Assembly (NCBI RefSeq): GCF_006539125.1
Contig: NZ_BJMK01000009.1
Location: forward strand, 1 to 64,000
Reading direction: 5' to 3'
From: Gluconobacter sphaericus NBRC 12467
GTDB lineage: Bacteria > Pseudomonadota > Alphaproteobacteria > Acetobacterales > Acetobacteraceae
Length of the DNA stretch: 64,000 nt
The notes below the pieces were generated by a model. The model saw only the letters and a program-made list of their open reading frames with translations. It was not told the origin of the DNA and did not search any database. The translations under genes were made by a program, and so were the position numbers. Of the stretch, positions 27,382 to 36,111 are shown piece after piece (positions within the stretch are counted from its first letter, which is position 1; every line of letters begins with the position of its first letter).

Positions 27382-28769
27382 GGCCTGATCTTCTGATCGT
27401 GGGAGCCGGACCGGCAGGAATGAGTGCTGCGATCGTTGCGGCGCGTGCGGGGTTGAAGGTTGTCGTCGTTGACGAGCAGCCGACCCCCGGAGGCCAGATC
27501 TGGCGTGGGATCGAAGCGAATGCGGGGACGTCCCGCGGCAGGGCGCTGGGGGAGCAGTACTGCTCCGGTCTGGCGACAGTCCGGACGTTTCGTGAATGTG
27601 GGGCGGTTTACTGGCCGTCCACTCGGGTCTGGCAGGTCGAGTCCACTCTGGGGACATATGTTACTGGTCCCGGGGGGACACGTGTGGTCGCCCCACGTCT
27701 GGTTCTGATCGCGACAGGGGCGCAGGAGCGTCCGGCTCCGTTCCGGGGATGGACGTTGCCTGGGGTCATGACGGTTGGAGCGGCGCAGATCCTGCTCAAA
27801 AATCCCGGAAGTGTTCCTTCGGAGCCTGTCTGGATAGCAGGATGTGGGCCGCTGGCGCTGCTTTATGCACATCAGCTGATCAGAATGGGGGGAGTGGTGG
27901 CGGGTTTTCTCGATACTCGGCCTTCCACTCCGCTGCGTGAAACGTTGCAGCTTGCAGGCAGGGCCGCCCTACGGAGCAGCCGTGAGCTTGCCAAGGGTGC
28001 GTCTTGGTATGCGGAACTGTACTGTCGTGCGGGACGCTATGTTCCGGATGTTGTTGATCTTCAGGCTCTGGGGACGGATCAGCTTGAGGGCGTACGCTAC
28101 CGGACGGCAGCCGGACGGGTGGAAGAGATCAGGACGTCTCTTCTGCTGGTTCATGAAGGGGTTCTGCCCGAGCTGCATACGGTGCGCAGTCTCGGATGTG
28201 AAATCCAATGGGATGCCGGGCAGGCCGCATACAGGCCTGTTCTGAATGAATGGGGCGAGTGCAGCCATCCCGATATTCTGATCGCGGGGGATGCGGCAGG
28301 TATTGGTGGCGCCGTGGCTGCTGTCCATCGGGGCAGGCTGTCGGCTCTACGCATTCTACAAAGACTCGGGAAAGTCGCTGCTGAACCCGAAATGACCGAG
28401 GAGAACTGTCGGGCAGCCCTGGCGCATGCTCTGGTGCTGCGTCCTTTTCTGGATCGGGTTTTCCGGCCGCGCGAGCAGGTCTTTGCGCCGGATGACGACA
28501 CGATCGTCTGTCGCTGCGAGGAACTGCGGGCTCGTGATCTGTGTGCGGCGCTGTCGGGGAGCGTGGGGTCGAACCAGCTCAAGGCCTTTACCCGGGCTGG
28601 AATGGGGCCTTGTCAGGGGCGACAGTGCGGTCTGACCGTGGCGGCCTTGATTGCCGCCGCCGAGGGGCGGCACATGAGTGAGGTCCAGCCTTTCCGGGTG
28701 CGGCCGCCCCTGAAACCGCTCCGGCTCTGCGATCTGGCAGGTCTGGCAGATGAAAGTCGTTCGTCATGA
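27375..28769 (+). CDS. FAD/NAD(P)-binding oxidoreductase subunit with C-terminal Fe-S site (HcnB / OoxA-like)
   Basis: ATG 27375 overlaps the ferredoxin stop by 7 bp. The 464-residue protein has an N-terminal FAD motif (LLIVGAGPAGMSAAIVAARA), VVDEQPTPGGQIWRG, a second nucleotide motif (IAGCGPLALLYAHQL), ILIAGDAAGIGGAVAA and a C-terminal BFD-like cluster region with CRCEE and MGPCQGRQCG, four or more Cys ligands. It matches the alpha subunit of HcnABC-type amine/opine/hydroxyproline dehydrogenases. Its last 4 bp overlap the next flavoprotein gene (ATGA). Confidence 0.9.
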   Translation: MLRPDLLIVGAGPAGMSAAIVAARAGLKVVVVDEQPTPGGQIWRGIEANAGTSRGRALGEQYCSGLATVRTFRECGAVYWPSTRVWQVESTLGTYVTGPGGTRVVAPRLVLIATGAQERPAPFRGWTLPGVMTVGAAQILLKNPGSVPSEPVWIAGCGPLALLYAHQLIRMGGVVAGFLDTRPSTPLRETLQLAGRAALRSSRELAKGASWYAELYCRAGRYVPDVVDLQALGTDQLEGVRYRTAAGRVEEIRTSLLLVHEGVLPELHTVRSLGCEIQWDAGQAAYRPVLNEWGECSHPDILIAGDAAGIGGAVAAVHRGRLSALRILQRLGKVAAEPEMTEENCRAALAHALVLRPFLDRVFRPREQVFAPDDDTIVCRCEELRARDLCAALSGSVGSNQLKAFTRAGMGPCQGRQCGLTVAALIAAAEGRHMSEVQPFRVRPPLKPLRLCDLAGLADESRSS

Positions 28770-29881
28770 GGGCAGGGCAGGCGACGACTGCCGTGATCGG
28801 CGGAGGGCTGCATGGTCTGGCCTGTGCGCTGGCTCTGGTGCAGCGGGGGCAGGATGTTGTGCTGTTCGAACGGTCATGGATTGGGCGGCGGGCATCGAGT
28901 GCGACGGCGGCAGGTGTTCGAACCCTGTGGCGTGACCCCGCGGAAATTTCTCTTTCCCTTGAGGCGCTGGAACGATGGTACCGGATGGATGCGCTTGTCG
29001 GGGATGACTGCGGATTTCGGGCGGGAGGTCAGATCAAGGTTGCCGAAAGTCATGCCGAGATGGAGGCACTGGCGGCCCGCTTCGCCCAGATGCGCGAGCT
29101 TGGGTTCCATCATGAAGAACTGATCGATGCCCGGGAACTGCGTCGGCTGGCTCCCATGATCAGTGAGCACTGTGTCGGAGGGCTAATCGCCCGTCGCGAT
29201 GGAGCGGCTGACCCTCATCGGACGATTGCCGCATTCCGCCGGGCTGTCGAAGGACATGGCGCCGTCATTCGCGAAGGGATTGCAGTTATGGCGCTTGAAC
29301 CTGCGGTCGGAGGCTGGCGCGTTGTGACGGATGCTGGAAGTTGGACAGTGCGTCATGTCGTCAATGCGGCAGGTGCCTGGGGCGCTCAGGTCTGTCGGAT
29401 GGTCGGCGAGGTAATCCAGTTTGGGTACAAGGCTTCCATGGTGTTTGTCACCGAACGGGTGGAGCAGGCGTTCAGACCGGTGTTCAGCACGGTCGGTCGG
29501 TCCTTGAGCTTCAAGCAGTCTTCGCAGGGAACACTGGTTGTCGGTGGCGGGATCCAGGGGGGGGGCGATCTGGAAAAGGGGTTAACGCAGGTTGATTTTC
29601 GTGCCCTCGCTAAAGGGGCAGCGGCAGCGCAGGAGCTGTTTCCGGCCATCCGGAACGTCCAGATCGTGCGGGCCTGGACGGGTCTGGAGGGGAAGACGCC
29701 TGACCTTCTGCCTGTCATCGGGCCGTCCGCACGTGCTTCCGGCGTCTTCCACATATTCGGCTTTTCCGGACACGGGTTCGAGCTTGTTCCCTTGGTAGGG
29801 GAGATTGTCGCCGATTGCATCACCTACGGTCGGTCCCGTTACGATATTGGCTCCTTCGATGTCGCCCGTCTTCTAACTTGA
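28766..29881 (+). CDS. FAD-dependent DAO-family oxidoreductase (probable catalytic subunit)
   Basis: A 371-residue flavoprotein: TAVIGGGLHGLACALALVQR (FAD motif), SSATAAGVRTLWRDP, RRDGAADPHRTIAAFRRAV (mid motif), then LPVIGPSARASGVFHIFGF and SGHGFELVPLVGEIVAD. Overlap with the HcnB-like gene (ATGA) makes it the likely catalytic partner of the Fe-S/FAD complex, replacing the deleted copy at the head of the operon. Complexes of this kind oxidise opines, D-hydroxyproline or glycine; the substrate here is unknown. Confidence 0.9.
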   Translation: MRAGQATTAVIGGGLHGLACALALVQRGQDVVLFERSWIGRRASSATAAGVRTLWRDPAEISLSLEALERWYRMDALVGDDCGFRAGGQIKVAESHAEMEALAARFAQMRELGFHHEELIDARELRRLAPMISEHCVGGLIARRDGAADPHRTIAAFRRAVEGHGAVIREGIAVMALEPAVGGWRVVTDAGSWTVRHVVNAAGAWGAQVCRMVGEVIQFGYKASMVFVTERVEQAFRPVFSTVGRSLSFKQSSQGTLVVGGGIQGGGDLEKGLTQVDFRALAKGAAAAQELFPAIRNVQIVRAWTGLEGKTPDLLPVIGPSARASGVFHIFGFSGHGFELVPLVGEIVADCITYGRSRYDIGSFDVARLLT

Positions 29882-29888
29882 GGTGTGC

Positions 29889-30275
29889 ATGATGTCTGGA
29901 AAGAACCTGAACGCTGAAAATAGTCTGTCAACGGTTGCTCTCATGCTCCAAATAGGAATGAATGTCGACGTAACGTTTGCCGCTTTCCCGGCCTTGGAGG
30001 CTGAAGAGCTGGCCTATTGCATGGCCCCCTCCACCCCGCATGATCCGTCTGCAGCCATTCTAACCGAGATCAGAACAATCCGTGCGATACAGGAAATTGT
30101 GGTCTGGAAGTACGAATTACCCGATGTCGACTCTTGCATCCCTCAATGGAGCACAGGGCAATCAGGATATTTTCATCGGAAAGAGACGGTGTGGGATGTG
30201 TTTAAGTTCAGTATTGAAAATGAATGGTTGCCAAAATATCGAAAAATTTCCATGAAATCTTTCATATTTATGTAA
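29889..30275 (+). CDS. Unknown small protein
   Basis: A 128-residue frame starting at ATG 29889 (or 29892), 8 bp after the flavoprotein stop with GAGGTG just upstream, so it looks like the last gene of that operon. I do not recognise it. It is mostly hydrophilic with no transmembrane helix or signal peptide, an acidic middle (LEAEELAYCMAP) and a basic, aromatic end (ENEWLPKYRKISMKSFIF). Base composition becomes AT-rich after about 30150, and the next recognisable sequence is a broken TonB receptor, so its 3' end may have been created by a rearrangement. Confidence 0.4.
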   Translation: MMSGKNLNAENSLSTVALMLQIGMNVDVTFAAFPALEAEELAYCMAPSTPHDPSAAILTEIRTIRAIQEIVVWKYELPDVDSCIPQWSTGQSGYFHRKETVWDVFKFSIENEWLPKYRKISMKSFIFM

Positions 30276-30311
30276 AATTCTGTCCTTAATTACTTATATG
30301 TATCTTATTTT

Positions 30312-30606
30312 TTCAGTTCCTATTTTAGGGATATTAATTCTAATTATTCGATATTTGTGAAAAATCAGAGCGTGCCTGCTTACAAGACGGTGGATCTGGG
30401 CTTTGGTTATCATTTTCCGTCTTAAGGGCCACGGTATAATGCGACGCTGAGTGACTAATGGTTGTTATCTCAAATCTGTCGCAGTAGTCGTTGCTATTTC
30501 GAATTATATGCAGGGCGTTTACGGTACGACCATCGCAGCCGGTATGCCTGAGTATTATATGGCCGCCCTTTTGGGCTTCATGATGAATTTGTCCACGGAT
30601 TTCTAA
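30312..30606 (+). pseudogene. C-terminal remnant of a TonB-dependent receptor
   Basis: About 35 codons from 30312 read SVPAYKTVDLGFGYHFP, matching SMPAYKTVDLGLGYHFP in the receptor at 32146-34572. After a stop and a frame change, 30516-30606 reads GTTIAAGMPEYYMAALLGF then MMNLSTDF and stop, matching that receptor's last 30 residues including the terminal Phe. Everything before the last ~90 residues is gone. It lies directly upstream of an MFS gene paralogous to the one beside the intact receptor. Confidence 0.85.
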
Positions 30607-30646
30607 AAACAGAGTGTGCAACAGACAACTTTTCTGGAGGGAATTC

Positions 30647-31918
30647 ATGAGTTTGCTACGGTCTGGACTTCTCGTGAACCGATGGGCCATTCTCCTGCTT
30701 ATTATTGCTCCACTCAATTTTTTGCTGGGCGTCGACAGGAATGCCCTGACTGTATGCTCTCCCCTTGTGCGGGCAGATCTGCAGATTGGTGCAGTTGCGA
30801 TGGCGGGGCTGATTACTACTGCAACGGCCATCTATGCTTTTCTGCAATTGCCAGCGGGGTGGTTTGTTCAAAAGATCGGTGTTCGTTGGGCGCTTTTCGG
30901 GGCTTGTCTGCTATGGTCAATCGCGACGCTCGCAACCGGGCTCCCACATTCCCTGTGGCAGTTCGCGGCCGCCCGGATTGCCCTCGGGATCGGTCAGGCG
31001 CCGGACTGGGTGGCGTCGATCCTCGCCTTGAAGCTTCTTTTTTCGGAAAAGGACCGTGAAGCTGCAAATTCGGTTCTGCTTGGATCTCTGTACATTGGTT
31101 ATTCCGCCAGCGGATGGCTGACTGCCTGGCTTATGGGGTTCGCAGGCTGGCGATGCAGCTTCCAGATCTTCGGACTGGTGGGAATAGCCGTGAGTGTCCT
31201 CGTGTTTGTGCTGTATGGAGGGGCATCGCTGGAGCCTTCCCCGCAGGTCAAGGAAGATGGGAATGCCGGAAAACGGCCTGACATTCGCAGGTTACTCGGT
31301 GTCATGCCGGTTGCCCTGTTTTACGGCATCGTCTGCTGCCTGCAGAGCTTCTTTCACGTGACCTTTTCCCATTTTGTCATGAATCGTTTCGCGCTGAGTG
31401 CGACGACAGCAGGTCATGTCTTTTCGCTGCCCTGGCTGGTTCTGTACGTGGCTGCGATCGGGTGGGGCGCGGGTATCAGAAGTTTGAAGAAGGCCTACCC
31501 GTCATTCGGACTGCGACAGCAGACATATATGGGATGCATCGCAATCGTTATCGCCGCACTGGGGCTGGGGGGCGGTATCCTGTGCAGCAATATCGTGATG
31601 TGTCTGGGGCTGTTTGCCGTGTGCATGCTGTCAATCGGACTGTGTCAGGTTTTGACCTGGACGCAGGTGCAGCGTTTTGAATGGGGAGCGGCTATCGCGG
31701 CCGGGGCGGTTGCTCTGGCAGGAAATCTTGCCTCTTCCGCTGCCCCGGTCGGATATGAAATGATATTCGCCCGTTCTGGCGGATGGGGCACTGTTTCGCT
31801 TGTTATCTGTGTTCTGGGTGGAATGGGCGTCATCGTCTGGCAGCTGGCGCATCGGAAGGACGGTGCGGTCAGCCGGTTGGACAGCATGAGCATCCAGAAA
31901 GGTACAGACACGCTCTGA
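30647..31918 (+). CDS. MFS transporter (ACS/phthalate-permease-like), copy 1
   Basis: ATG 30647 has GGAGGG about 8 bp upstream. The 423-residue protein has about 12 hydrophobic segments, APLNFLLGVDRNALTVCSPL in helix 1, LPAGWFVQKIGVRWALFGA (motif A region) and RIALGIGQAPDWVASI. It aligns along its length with the MFS protein at 34800-36110. Substrates of this branch are usually organic anions or amino-acid-like acids. A TonB-receptor remnant precedes it, so it once formed a receptor-transporter pair. Confidence 0.9.
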   Translation: MSLLRSGLLVNRWAILLLIIAPLNFLLGVDRNALTVCSPLVRADLQIGAVAMAGLITTATAIYAFLQLPAGWFVQKIGVRWALFGACLLWSIATLATGLPHSLWQFAAARIALGIGQAPDWVASILALKLLFSEKDREAANSVLLGSLYIGYSASGWLTAWLMGFAGWRCSFQIFGLVGIAVSVLVFVLYGGASLEPSPQVKEDGNAGKRPDIRRLLGVMPVALFYGIVCCLQSFFHVTFSHFVMNRFALSATTAGHVFSLPWLVLYVAAIGWGAGIRSLKKAYPSFGLRQQTYMGCIAIVIAALGLGGGILCSNIVMCLGLFAVCMLSIGLCQVLTWTQVQRFEWGAAIAAGAVALAGNLASSAAPVGYEMIFARSGGWGTVSLVICVLGGMGVIVWQLAHRKDGAVSRLDSMSIQKGTDTL

Positions 31919-31934
31919 AAGTGACAGGATCGTT

Positions 31935-31968
31935 ATGGCATCACGTCTCCTTGCAGGCGTGATGCCAT
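31935..31968 (+). terminator. Hairpin after MFS copy 1
   Basis: ATGGCATCACG / CGTGATGCCAT, 11-bp perfect stem 17 bp after the stop codon, with CCT/AGG able to pair inside the 12-nt loop. No clean U-tract. Confidence 0.6.
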
Positions 31969-32068
31969 GTAATCGCCAAAAGGCTCTTACGGTTCGATCC
32001 TGATTGATTGGTAAAGCGGTACGTCCGGCGATTTGGGACCTGGTTATCGCCTGTTGGGATCAAATGAA

Positions 32069-32103
32069 ACGCCGCCCTGCGAGGGGTTCTCGCAGGGCGG
32101 CGT
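32069..32103. terminator. Strong GC-rich hairpin between convergent MFS and TonB receptor genes
   Basis: ACGCCGCCCTGCGAG / CTCGCAGGGCGGCGT, a perfect 15-bp stem with a 5-nt loop. It lies 42 bp past the receptor stop on the minus strand. AAAATGTTGTT on the plus side and TTTCATTTG on the minus side give short T-containing tails, so it probably works in both directions. Confidence 0.75.
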
Positions 32104-32145
32104 AAAATGTTGTTCTGGTCCCGGTGTAAAGAGTTCCGGTTTCGC

Positions 32146-34572
32146 TTAGAAAGAAGATGAAATGTTGATGACAAAGGTCATGGGGGCTGCGAGGAAGTAG
32201 GCGGGTGTCGAGCCTGCGACGATCTGGCCATTCGTGGCACGTGTGGGTCGTGCATTGGGGGTGACAGTACTGATGCCGCCGAGATAGGCTTTGTTCGTCA
32301 GGTTCATGAAGTTCAGACGAAGAACTGGCTCATGCAGGACAAACCATTTCGGGAAGTGGTAACCCAGCCCCAGATCGACGGTTTTGTAAGCTGGCATCGA
32401 CTGATCGTCCATAAAGGTAGAGTACTGGGAATCAACATATTTGAAGGTGACGTTGGCAAAGAATGGTCCTTTTGTGTACATTACCCCAACATTAGCCATG
32501 AACTTTGGGCTGAAAACCGCAATTTTGCCGGCAGTCGGCAAGGTCCCCGACGCCGTGTTGAAATTGTTATCCATCGTGGAATGGAGATATTGCCCGTTCA
32601 CATAAGGCGCAAAGCCGTAAAACGGATGAAGGGAAGCTTCTGCCGTCACGCCGCGTACGGTCTGGCCGCCTGCTGCGATGGCGGTGTTGGTTGATGCGCC
32701 GTTGATGAAAGCCTGGGTCGTTACCTGGTGATTCGTTAGGTTGGCATTGAAAAACGCTGCGTCGAAATTGAAAGCACCGTAGTAACGAAAGCCCAGCTCC
32801 TCGCTGATCGTGTATTCCATACGGGAATTGTTCGAGCCGCTCTGGGAGATTGCTCCCGTTGCGGTGCTGTAGATGTTGGGATAGGTGGACAGCGGGACAG
32901 GCGGTCGTGCGTTAGTTGTTCCGTTGATATAGACCTGCATGTTCTTGGTGATGTTGTACGACACCGATACGCGCGGCATGGGCTGTGTTATGGCCTGCGA
33001 GAAATGATATTGTGGCCCGGCGAGCTGGTTGGTGCCGGAGACGTAAAACATCATCTCTTTCACACCAGCAGTAATTTTTAGTTTGTCATCTAAGAAGCTC
33101 TGTGTATCCGAGACATAGAAATTATTGATCATCGTAGACATCTGATACTTGGCGCCCGCGATGAGACTGCCATTCGTGGCGTAAAGCAGGTCCTTGCCCA
33201 TATAGCTGGACGCGTTTCCGTTAATGTCGAGAGGCGTAACCCCGGATGTTGCGTCCATGTTCCAGTGATCGAACCAGTAACCGAAAATCAGGTGATTGCT
33301 GTGGATCGGATCATATTGGATATAAGTGTTAACTCCGGTCTCGTATTCACGCTGTGCTGTATTCGCTAAGCCATTGACGCGACCATTGACGAGCGTCAGG
33401 TTTGACGTATCCAGGGAGACGCGCTGCTCTCCCGAATACAGAGAGTCGGGGTTAAGCGAAGTCTGGCCTGGGCTGTTGGAGAAATTCCAGTGGAAATAGG
33501 GCGTGATATGCAGGTTCAGGTGACGCGCAAGCGAGAATTCGTTCTGGAATGAAACCAGAACGCTGTTGCGGTGATAAATGTAGTTCTTCCAGTAGTTGGT
33601 AGTTACTCCAGTAATATAACTGGAAGCGTAGTTTCCTACGGAAAAATTATTGTTTGTCTTTGCAGCGGTTTCATAGGCTGCAAGCGTATAGGGGTTGCTA
33701 CGTGCATTCTTCCAGTCATCGTAAGAAACAAACAGACTGCTGCGGCCGATGGAACCCCATTCCCTAAGAGCCTTAAAATCGACATGTGTCTTGTTGCTGC
33801 GTCCTGAACCCGCGAATATGTCAGCAGCGGTATAGGATGCGGAACCGAACAGGCGGATGCCGGAATGGCCGATATAGCCGCTGTCGAGCCGTCCAAAGAC
33901 GCGTTGCGCGCGGTAGGATCCTGCAGCATAGGAAATCATGCCACCGGCTTTCTCTGACGGATCCCGCACCGTTTCGATCAGTTCACCACCTGAGGAAGAT
34001 TGAACCGGGTCGTTGATCCGTGAGGTGCTGGGAATCAGCGTGATGTCAGACAGATTCTCATTGTCGGCATAGCTCTCGGTATAGGGATTGTAATAGGCCT
34101 GATCGACGCCTGGGACGCCTTCAATTGTATAGCCCAATTGTGTCTGCTGGAAGCCGCGGACGCTAATTGTGTTGCGAATGCTTAGGCCAAACGCATCCTG
34201 CGTTCCGTAATTGACGCCCGGCAGGGTGGAGACGAGCTGTAACGGTGAAGCGATGGCAGATTTGCGCGCAATGGCTGCAGCCGTAATGGAGCTTGTGGAC
34301 TCTGGGGCAACCTGACGTTTCATAAAGCCGCCCGCCATGCGCCGTCCGGCTGAGACATGAATCTGCTCGGGATCTGACTGCACCTTGACAGCGCCTGCCG
34401 CTCTGCGGGGTGTTGGGTGAAATGTGGGAGGAGCGCTATGCCCGCTGTGAGGCCGGACGTTCTTCACGGAAGACGTTGCACCCTGGGCGCTTATGGGAGA
34501 CATCGCACTGGCTGCAAATAGGAGTGTGGTTGCCGACAGGCGTCTGGAGAATGTGAAAGATGCCACTGACAT
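32146..34572 (-). CDS. TonB-dependent outer-membrane receptor
   Basis: ATG 34572 is chosen for GGAG 7 bp upstream and the signal peptide that follows (MSVASFTFSRRLSATTLLF); the frame stays open a further 106 codons with no such features. The 808-residue protein has a plug domain (SPLQLVSTLPGVNYGTQDAF; ISVRGFQQTQLGYTIEGVPG; IDDPVQSSSGGELIETV-like segment) and a barrel ending FVINISSSF. The GVPG/AYYNPYT plug resembles FecA/ferrichrome-like receptors. It is divergent from an MFS gene, sharing a 227-bp control region with the module B motif. Confidence 0.92.
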   Translation of the reverse strand: MSVASFTFSRRLSATTLLFAASAMSPISAQGATSSVKNVRPHSGHSAPPTFHPTPRRAAGAVKVQSDPEQIHVSAGRRMAGGFMKRQVAPESTSSITAAAIARKSAIASPLQLVSTLPGVNYGTQDAFGLSIRNTISVRGFQQTQLGYTIEGVPGVDQAYYNPYTESYADNENLSDITLIPSTSRINDPVQSSSGGELIETVRDPSEKAGGMISYAAGSYRAQRVFGRLDSGYIGHSGIRLFGSASYTAADIFAGSGRSNKTHVDFKALREWGSIGRSSLFVSYDDWKNARSNPYTLAAYETAAKTNNNFSVGNYASSYITGVTTNYWKNYIYHRNSVLVSFQNEFSLARHLNLHITPYFHWNFSNSPGQTSLNPDSLYSGEQRVSLDTSNLTLVNGRVNGLANTAQREYETGVNTYIQYDPIHSNHLIFGYWFDHWNMDATSGVTPLDINGNASSYMGKDLLYATNGSLIAGAKYQMSTMINNFYVSDTQSFLDDKLKITAGVKEMMFYVSGTNQLAGPQYHFSQAITQPMPRVSVSYNITKNMQVYINGTTNARPPVPLSTYPNIYSTATGAISQSGSNNSRMEYTISEELGFRYYGAFNFDAAFFNANLTNHQVTTQAFINGASTNTAIAAGGQTVRGVTAEASLHPFYGFAPYVNGQYLHSTMDNNFNTASGTLPTAGKIAVFSPKFMANVGVMYTKGPFFANVTFKYVDSQYSTFMDDQSMPAYKTVDLGLGYHFPKWFVLHEPVLRLNFMNLTNKAYLGGISTVTPNARPTRATNGQIVAGSTPAYFLAAPMTFVINISSSF

Positions 34573-34674
34573 GATCTCCGTTTTCAGGGCTCGCAGCAGG
34601 TTGCGATCGGGGGAGCTGGGTTGTCGTCGTTTCGATCTAGAAAGCATCTTCTGAAGGGCGTTAGAATCCAACAC

Positions 34675-34685
34675 ATAGCTGTTAT
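34675..34685. promoter_or_regulatory. Module B motif ATAGCTGTTAT, site 1
   Basis: The 11-mer is a near-palindrome of form ATAnCnGnTAT and is followed by TCAAAA. It sits 102 bp from the receptor start and 114 bp from the MFS start, near the middle of the divergent region. Identical 11-mers occur at 40685-40695 and 43797-43807. Confidence 0.55.
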
Positions 34686-34799
34686 TCAAAAAGTGCAGGT
34701 AAATCGTTTTGGCTGCTGGCCCGGGTGTATAACTGATATACTGGCCGTACATCAGGAAATTGCATACTATCGCCATGAATGTTTCGTAAAGGAACCAAA

Positions 34800-36110
34800 A
34801 TGCTAGGGGAACGACCGGGGAGGCAACGAAAATTGAGCGGCATTGACGCGGATCTTGTCGATGAATTCGGGATGCGGCTTGTTCGGACATCGTGGGGGGC
34901 TGGCTGGATAATCCTTTTCGCTTTGGTGGCGCCGATCAATCTGCTCATGTCTCTGGACCGTCAAGCCATGACGCTGTCAGCTCCCCGGATACAGGCGGAA
35001 TTCGGTTTTTCCCTCGTCCAGATTTCTATCATCATTGCCAGTGTATTGTGGACCTACGCGCTGCTTCAGATTCCGGCCGGCGCTCTGGTGAACCGTTACG
35101 GTCCTAGAAAATGCTTGTTTGTTGGCTGTCTCGCATGGTCGGTCGCAACTATCATGACGCCTATGGGCAGTTCGTTTGTCAGCTTTCTATTGATCCGCCT
35201 TGCGATGGGGATCGGGCAGTCTCCGGACTGGTCTTCAAGCATTGTGACTATCAACAACTGGTTTCAGCCCCGTCGGCGGGCCCGGGCGAACGCGGTTCTT
35301 TTGGGTTTTCTCTATCTGGGATCGGTGGTCGGTGGCCCGATGTTGACGCAGATGACGGCTCATTATTCTTGGAAACTTGGGTTTTACGTCTTTGGCGTAG
35401 GAGGAGTGATCTGGAGCTGCCTGTGGAGCATCTTCATGCGTGATCGTCCGGCGATGGCGGAGGCGACGGTTGAAGGCGTGAAACCTGCGGTAGATCGTGT
35501 GCCCATGAAACGCTTTATGCGCTCACGGCAGTTCTGGTGCATCGGTATTCATTACATGTGCCTGCTGACCATCCAGTCCTTTTTCCTGACGCTGATGCCG
35601 TTCTATCTCATGGATCACCGGCATCTTCAGTTCACGTCGATGGGATGGTTGTATTCCCTGCCATGGGCCTTCCTTTACGTTTCCGTCTTCCTGAGCGGTA
35701 TGATCGCGGACGCTGTGCTCAGGCGGACGGGCTCTGTGTGGAAGGCTCGGACTCCTATGGGCATGATCGGGACGTTCTGTTGTGGTGCGTTGGTTCTGGT
35801 TGGTGATCATGTGCAGAATGTAACGGGCATGATCGTGATTTTCGGAATTGCCTTGGGCTGTTCCGGGCTCAGCCAGATCTCCATCTGGACCTCGGTTCAG
35901 GATCTGACGTCCGGGCAGGCGGGGATTGTGGCCGGGTGGACGACGTTCTGGGGAAATGCGGCTAGTGGTGTTGCGCCAATCGTCATGGTGTATATCGTCA
36001 GGATGACAGGAAGCTGGTCCATGGCTCTTTTTCTGCCATTCATTGCGGGGATGATCGGTGTAGTCTGCTGTTCGGGCACGCATCCGGAACGTCCTATTGA
36101 AGGAACATAG
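34800..36110 (+). CDS. MFS transporter (ACS/phthalate-permease-like), copy 2
   Basis: ATG 34800 has AAAGGA six bases upstream; the in-frame ATG 34872 (MRLVRTSWGAG) corresponds to the start of copy 1, so the first 24 residues are uncertain. The 436-residue protein has about 12 hydrophobic segments with APINLLMSLDRQAMTLSAP, IPAGALVNRYGPRKCLFVGC and RLAMGIGQSPDWSSSIV. It is divergent from a TonB receptor and 1 bp upstream of the IclR gene, forming an uptake pair with the receptor. Confidence 0.9.
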   Translation: MLGERPGRQRKLSGIDADLVDEFGMRLVRTSWGAGWIILFALVAPINLLMSLDRQAMTLSAPRIQAEFGFSLVQISIIIASVLWTYALLQIPAGALVNRYGPRKCLFVGCLAWSVATIMTPMGSSFVSFLLIRLAMGIGQSPDWSSSIVTINNWFQPRRRARANAVLLGFLYLGSVVGGPMLTQMTAHYSWKLGFYVFGVGGVIWSCLWSIFMRDRPAMAEATVEGVKPAVDRVPMKRFMRSRQFWCIGIHYMCLLTIQSFFLTLMPFYLMDHRHLQFTSMGWLYSLPWAFLYVSVFLSGMIADAVLRRTGSVWKARTPMGMIGTFCCGALVLVGDHVQNVTGMIVIFGIALGCSGLSQISIWTSVQDLTSGQAGIVAGWTTFWGNAASGVAPIVMVYIVRMTGSWSMALFLPFIAGMIGVVCCSGTHPERPIEGT

Positions 36111-36111
36111 C

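Noticed and set aside
27070-29881. Hydrogen cyanide synthase (hcnABC)
   Set aside because: Layout matches, but opine oxidases and hydroxyproline dehydrogenases share it, and the flanking transporters and LysR gene favour catabolism. No residue visible here specifies glycine oxidation to cyanide.
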